From assembly GCF_026341515.1 (NCBI RefSeq), contig NZ_JAPEOK010000001.1, positions 1,984,001 through 2,048,000 on the forward strand: a stretch of 64,000 nucleotides of DNA, read 5' to 3'. Position 1 is the first letter of the stretch. Every line of letters begins with the position of its first letter. Made by a program: the position numbers and the translations under genes. This document shows, one piece after another, positions 60,118 to 64,000 of this stretch. The DNA is from Streptomyces sp. NBC_00878 (GTDB taxonomy: Bacteria; Actinomycetota; Actinomycetes; Streptomycetales; Streptomycetaceae). The notes under the pieces are model-generated. The model made no database searches. It saw only the letters and a program-made list of their open reading frames with translations, and was not told the origin of the DNA.

Positions 60118-60475
60118 GTGGCTGCTCAGGTCTCCGTGTGACCTGGGCGTGGCTCGTTCATCGGTTCGTCCGTGGACGTCACCGAGCGTCGTCCGCCGTA
60201 CGACGATCTTGCGCGCCTGGTTGCCGAGCAGGCCCGACCCGGCGGCGCCGTTCACCACCGACCGGACCGAACAAGTCCTGCGGATGGTGAAGGCACGGAT
60301 AAAGACCTCCGACGGCCGGCGCACCAAATGCCGGCGCCAACTGTTGTCTGCTGATGCGTTCGTACCTCTCCATCGCCCGCAAACACAACCTCAACCCCCT
60401 CACTGCCTTCCGCGGCCTCTTCGACAAAAGCTTCCGGCACCCACCCGCTCACACGCAATCAAGCTCCTGAGTGGT
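60118..60475 (+). pseudogene. IS66-like transposase C-terminal remnant, copy 2
   Basis: Homologous over its whole length to 25514-25864 and in the same orientation. It reads RMVKARIKTSDGRRT, then after a one-base frameshift MRSYLSIARKHNLNPLTAF. The disabling lesion (frameshift) differs from that in copy 1 (stop codon), so the copies decayed independently. It lies between the divergent NRPS and SARP genes. Confidence 0.65.
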
Positions 60476-60532
60476 GAGCATTTCCGCAGGCCGGTTCCGC
60501 CAGGCGCTCGTTTGCGGGCCCATCGAACACGC

Positions 60533-60556
60533 ATTAGGTAACCATGTCGACCTAAT
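60533..60556. promoter_or_regulatory. Inverted repeat upstream of the SARP gene
   Basis: Seven-bp arms ATTAGGT / ACCTAAT with a 10-base spacer lie in the A/T-richer part of the NRPS-SARP divergent region, about 200 bases before the SARP start. Possible operator for a pathway or hormone-receptor repressor; the regulator is not seen. Confidence 0.4.
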
Positions 60557-60715
60557 ATCGTGTCAACCATGGCGGAGCCGACCGCCGGACGGCGAGGTGT
60601 CCCGCCAACAGGACACCGAAGAACGGTTTCCGGTGGCTCACCGCCCGGGGATGTGAGGTATGTTCGGGCAAATCCCACAGTGCATTCCGCCGCACTGCCC
60701 TCCATCAAACTTCAT

Positions 60716-60745
60716 ACTCCTTTCACCGTTCCAAAAAATAGGAGT
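60716..60745 (+). promoter_or_regulatory. Possible hairpin covering the SARP ribosome binding site
   Basis: ACTCCT at 60716-60721 can pair with AGGAGT at 60740-60745, which contains the SARP Shine-Dalgarno sequence 8 bases before the ATG. Six base pairs with an 18-base loop is weak, so it is listed as a candidate only. Confidence 0.25.
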
Positions 60746-60752
60746 TCACAGC

Positions 60753-61502
60753 ATGCGGCTTGAGATTTTAGGACCGGTCCGCGTCACTGACGGAAATGAC
60801 ATCAAGGCTATAGGGGCGCAGAAGGTCGAGATTCTGCTGGCGACTCTCGCCATCCGCTCCGGTCAGGTTGTCGGCGTCGACCAGCTAATCGCCGAGATCT
60901 GGGGCGACGAACCCCCGCGCAGCGCCATGGGGGGCCTGTATGTGTATGTCTCCCAGGTCCGCAAACTTCTCCGCCGGCCCGGAGCCGCGGCAAGCCCCGT
61001 ACTCACCAAACCCTCCGGGTACATGCTGACGCTGGGGTCGGACGAACTCGACCTCCACGACCTCACCCGCCTGGTGAAAGAGGGCCGGGTCCAGCTCAGG
61101 AACGGCGAGCACGAGGACGCGGTCCGCAGTTTCGAGGAGGCGCTCGCACTGTGCCGGGGGCCGCTTCCCACCACCGCGGTGCGCGGCCCGATCCTGCAGG
61201 GGTTCCAGGCCTGGTTCGGGGAGATCCAACTGGAGTGCCGGGAAGGCCAGATGGAGGCGCACATGGCCCTCGGGCACCACCGCGAGCTCGTCAGTGACCT
61301 CTATCTCCTCAGTACCGAGCACCCCCTGCGGGAGGTGTTCCACCGGCAACTCATGCTGGCGCTTCATCGAAGCGACTGCCGGGGCGACGCCCTGCTCGCC
61401 TACCACCGGGCCTGCCGGACCCTCCGGGACCAGCTGGGCGTCGAACCCGGACCGGCGCTGAAGGACATCCAGCGTGAGATCCTGATGGACAACGGCCGCT
61501 GA
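60753..61502 (+). CDS. SARP-family cluster activator
   Basis: A 249-residue Streptomyces antibiotic regulatory protein. An OmpR-type winged helix fills residues 1 to about 95 (MRLEILGPVRV ... VDQLIAEIWGDEPP, VYVSQVRKLL, KPSGYML) and a bacterial transcriptional activation (BTAD) domain follows (about 100-245, DLHDLTRLVKEGR ... EHPLREVFHRQLMLALHRS ... LGVEPGPAL). Such small SARPs bind direct heptamer repeats and activate their cluster. Codon 6 is TTA (60768-60770), so it should need bldA tRNA. The start is set by AGGAG before the ATG; the longer upstream frame is unlikely. It is divergent from the NRPS operon and convergent with glycosyltransferase 2. Confidence 0.95.
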   Translation: MRLEILGPVRVTDGNDIKAIGAQKVEILLATLAIRSGQVVGVDQLIAEIWGDEPPRSAMGGLYVYVSQVRKLLRRPGAAASPVLTKPSGYMLTLGSDELDLHDLTRLVKEGRVQLRNGEHEDAVRSFEEALALCRGPLPTTAVRGPILQGFQAWFGEIQLECREGQMEAHMALGHHRELVSDLYLLSTEHPLREVFHRQLMLALHRSDCRGDALLAYHRACRTLRDQLGVEPGPALKDIQREILMDNGR

Positions 61503-61524
61503 CCGCCCCGGACGGCCATGCCGA

Positions 61525-62847
61525 CTAGCACGAACCGAAGCGGTCCACGATCCGCTCCAGTTCCCGGGCCACCTCCGCGGGCGACGGCTGCGCGGCCAGC
61601 TCCTCACCGAGCCGCCCGGCAGCCTCCCGGAACGACGGCTCCTCCAGCAGCCGCACCAGCTGTTCCCGCACCCGCGCCCCGTCCAGGTCCTCCGGCGCGT
61701 CGCCCGGGATCCACAGACCGGCCCCAGACCGCTCCAACCGCGGTCCGCGCTCCCCGATATCGGGCACGGCGCGGCCGATCACCAGCTGTGGCACCCCATG
61801 GGCGATCGCCTCAAGGAACCCGGGCACGCCACCGTGGTGGATCACGGCCGCGCACGACGGAACGACCGCGTGCAGCGGAACGAACTCCACCAGCCTGGTA
61901 TTGCCGGGAACCCGCTCCAGCTCCCGCTGGAACCGCTCGGGCAGCGTCAGCACCAGCTCGATATCCAGATCGGCCAGCGCGTCCAGCATCCCCTGCAACT
62001 GCTCCAGGGAGATGGCTTGATGCCTCGATGCCTTCTCCAGACTGAGTCCGAAGGTGGCCAGGACGCGCCGCTTGACCGGGTCACGCCGGGCCCAATGCGG
62101 CACGACGGACGGCCCGTTGTACGGAACGTACCGCAGCGGAAGAGGTGACGACTCCGACTCCAGCCGCATCGAACCGACCATCTGCTCGATCACGAACTGA
62201 CCGGTCACCATCTCCTCGGAGAACACGCCACCGAACTTCTCCGCCCACTCCCCCAGCCAGTCCCCCAGCGGATCCTCACGATCCTCGGGCACCTGCTCCT
62301 CCCGCACCCGCAGAAAATGCCGCCGCATCCGGCCCACCACGTCGAGTTCGGTCAGCATGCGCCCGTGCGGGACTCCGGCCGCCGTGGCCGCGATGGCGCC
62401 CGCGTGGCTCAGCCAGTCCCAGAGCACCAGGTCCGGCTTCCACCAGCGGCAGTACTCCACCAGCTCCTCGACCATCGCGTCGTTCATGGCCGCCTGGGTC
62501 CGGCGTGTCATCTGGTATCCCCACCGCAGGCGCTCCCAGGTGAGTTCCTCCTCGCGGTTCTCCGACAGGTCGGTCAGAAGGTCGCCCCGCTCCGCGAGTT
62601 CCTGGACCTTCGCCATCACCTCCGGAACCAGCAGCGCATCGAGTTTCTCCATGACCGGCTCGTCGGAACCGACGGGGACGGCCGGCAGACCCGAGGCGGT
62701 GATGGCGTCCGTCAGCTCCGGGCCGCTCGCGACGCGGACCTCGTGCCCCGCCGACTGCAAGGCCCAGGCCAGCGGGACAAGAGCCTGGAAGTGGGACTGC
62801 CACGGAATACAGGTGAACAGGATTCTCAAGCCGATCAGCCCCTTCAT
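61525..62847 (-). CDS. GT1-family glycosyltransferase 2, mosaic twin of the first
   Basis: A 440-residue GT-B enzyme. From about residue 120 to the end it is almost the same protein, and nearly the same DNA, as the transferase at 40866-42167 (donor signature IHHGGVPGFLEAIAHGVPQLV). It differs mainly in the acceptor-side segment EPVMEKLDALLVPEVMAKV through YQMTRRTQAAMND, and in a short patch EKASRHQAIS. This is the pattern expected if both use one NDP-sugar but different acceptors. Start: ATG 62847 (MKGLIGLRIL), or TTG 62829 (LRIL), which lines up with the first residue of the twin and has AAGGGG upstream. Confidence 0.92.
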   Translation of the reverse strand: MKGLIGLRILFTCIPWQSHFQALVPLAWALQSAGHEVRVASGPELTDAITASGLPAVPVGSDEPVMEKLDALLVPEVMAKVQELAERGDLLTDLSENREEELTWERLRWGYQMTRRTQAAMNDAMVEELVEYCRWWKPDLVLWDWLSHAGAIAATAAGVPHGRMLTELDVVGRMRRHFLRVREEQVPEDREDPLGDWLGEWAEKFGGVFSEEMVTGQFVIEQMVGSMRLESESSPLPLRYVPYNGPSVVPHWARRDPVKRRVLATFGLSLEKASRHQAISLEQLQGMLDALADLDIELVLTLPERFQRELERVPGNTRLVEFVPLHAVVPSCAAVIHHGGVPGFLEAIAHGVPQLVIGRAVPDIGERGPRLERSGAGLWIPGDAPEDLDGARVREQLVRLLEEPSFREAAGRLGEELAAQPSPAEVARELERIVDRFGSC

Positions 62848-63078
62848 GGACGCCGCACCCATCTGGACACGGGAAACCCTCACCCGGCCACCTTGGGCCG
62901 GTCTTGGCCCGCTCTTGATGTCCCGGATCCGGGCGGCACACGTCGGATTCACTACCTGCCGGCTGCCGGCTCTCGCGAGAAGGAGTGACGAACCCGGCCG
63001 CCAAGACGCGCATTAGACCGGCTTTGGACGGGGCCCCGAAGATACGAGCACACCAGCCAAGAGGGGGCGAAAGAACGA

Positions 63079-63987
63079 ATGAAAGGCATCATTCTCGCGG
63101 GCGGCAACGGCACCCGCCTGCAACCCCTCACCTTCGCGGGTTCCAAACAACTGGCTCCGGTCTACGACAAGCCAATGATCTACTATCCGCTCTCCGTGCT
63201 CATGCTGGCGGGCGTCCGGGACATCCTCATCGTCACGCGTCCGAACGACCTCCCCGCCTTCCAAACCCTTTTGAGCGACGGTCGGCAACTGGGGCTGAAC
63301 ATCGACTACGCCACGCAGGACGAGCCGCGCGGTATCGCCGACGCCTTCCTCGTGGGGGCGGACCATATCCGCGGCGAGCAGTGCGCGCTGATCCTCGGCG
63401 ACAATCTCTTCCACGGCGCCAACCTGCCCACTTTGCTGCGGCGCAGCGCGCTCAAGATGGGTGGCTGTGTGCTGTTCGGCCAAGAGGTGGCCGACCCGGA
63501 GCGGTACGGCGTCGCCGAGATCGATCCGCGGGGCGAACTCGTCTCCATCGAGGAGAAGCCTCGGCACCCGCGCTCGAACCTCGCCATCCCGGGGATCTAC
63601 TTCTTCGACGCCCAGGTCTCGGACATCGCCAGAGACCTGGAGCCGTCCGCCCGGGGCGAACTGGAAATCACCGACGTGCTGCGCGTCTATCTGAAGATGG
63701 GCACCGCCGAGCTGGTGTGGCTGGGCAGGGGTGTCACCTGGCTGGACACCGGCACCCATGAGTCCCTGCTCGAAGCAGGGGCATTCGTGAGGGACACGCA
63801 GCGCCGACAGGGCATCCGGCTGGGCTGCATCGAGGAGATCGCCATGCACATGGGATACATCGAACCGGACGACTGCCGAGCGCTGGGTGCGGGCATGGGC
63901 AACTCGCCCTACGGCGAGTACGTCATGGAGCGGGCCCGCCTCTGCAGCGCGGGCGTGCTGCCCCCGCTTCCTTCGGAGGGCCTGTGA
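63079..63987 (+). CDS. rmlA: Glucose-1-phosphate thymidylyltransferase
   Basis: A 302-residue short-type RmlA that makes dTDP-glucose from dTTP and glucose-1-phosphate. The nucleotide loop is GIILAGGNGTRLQPLT at the N-terminus, followed by KQLAPVYDKPMIYYPLS, the metal and active-site LILGDNLFHG (about 110-119), EEKPRHPRSN with the catalytic Lys, and VTWLDTGTHESL. GAGGGGG lies before the ATG. It starts the deoxysugar supply for the two glycosyltransferases. Its stop overlaps the start of the next gene (GTGA). Confidence 0.96.
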   Translation: MKGIILAGGNGTRLQPLTFAGSKQLAPVYDKPMIYYPLSVLMLAGVRDILIVTRPNDLPAFQTLLSDGRQLGLNIDYATQDEPRGIADAFLVGADHIRGEQCALILGDNLFHGANLPTLLRRSALKMGGCVLFGQEVADPERYGVAEIDPRGELVSIEEKPRHPRSNLAIPGIYFFDAQVSDIARDLEPSARGELEITDVLRVYLKMGTAELVWLGRGVTWLDTGTHESLLEAGAFVRDTQRRQGIRLGCIEEIAMHMGYIEPDDCRALGAGMGNSPYGEYVMERARLCSAGVLPPLPSEGL

Positions 63988-64000
63988 ATCTGCTGGTCAC
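63984..64000 (+). CDS. Start of the next gene, probably dTDP-glucose 4,6-dehydratase (partial)
   Basis: A GTG overlaps the rmlA stop codon, with GGAGGG just upstream. The five readable codons (M-N-L-L-V, then T) fit the first strand of an extended SDR such as RmlB (usual start M-R-I-L-V-T-G-G). Identification rests on this and on the usual rmlA-rmlB order, so it is tentative. Confidence 0.55.

Noticed and set aside
43774..60141. Frames of 900 to 2,200 codons on the plus strand across the NRPS region
   Set aside because: They mirror the NRPS codons in the third-position-biased frame and contain no recognisable motif.

Overview
The window is high-GC actinomycete DNA, almost certainly Streptomyces. 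Evidence: GC-biased third codon positions, rare TTA codons sitting at the very start of key genes, a SARP activator, a LAL-type LuxR regulator, a Streptomyces-type secreted trypsin, and a large modular PKS/NRPS locus.

The left part (1-18.1 kb) looks like ordinary chromosome. It holds the end of a tartronate-semialdehyde reductase gene and glyoxylate carboligase (glyoxylate to glycerate). Then come a zinc-ribbon/Mrr-like protein, a GNAT enzyme, a secreted SnoaL-like protein, a MarR regulator, a 960-residue LAL regulator, a secreted trypsin, an AlkZ-like winged-helix protein, a CorA transporter, a secreted glycerophosphodiesterase and a membrane ferric-reductase-like flavoprotein. Between these lie several GC-rich tandem repeats and strong hairpin terminators.

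From about 18.9 kb to the right edge, and continuing past it, lies a biosynthetic gene cluster. The left arm, read leftwards, has an ornithine N-hydroxylase (KtzI type) and four deoxysugar genes: Gfo/Idh 3-ketoreductase, NDP-hexose 4-ketoreductase, PMP/[2Fe-2S] 3-dehydrase and C-methyltransferase. A rightward operon holds a KtzT-type piperazate synthase, an aminotransferase, a P450, two type I PKS modules and an FMN alpha-hydroxy-acid oxidase. Converging on it is a leftward operon starting with a 5,447-residue four-module NRPS (C-A-T-E, C-A-T, C-A-T-E, C-A-T-TE), then MbtH, a P450 and a glycosyltransferase. Beyond the NRPS are a SARP activator, a second nearly duplicate glycosyltransferase, rmlA, and the first codons of what is probably rmlB.

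Working model (inference): ornithine is N-hydroxylated and cyclised to L-piperazate. NRPS modules 1 and 2 have the same specificity code and probably both use piperazate, the first epimerised. A short polyketide acyl chain caps the peptide, two more residues are added (the third epimerised), the TE releases the product, P450s oxidise it, and two related glycosyltransferases attach a branched deoxysugar. I cannot match this gene set to a known compound from memory. Notable details are a second PKS module with a gutted AT and a DH lacking its His, IS66-like remnants in both divergent promoter regions flanking the core, mosaic twin glycosyltransferases, and early TTA codons in three separate transcription units.
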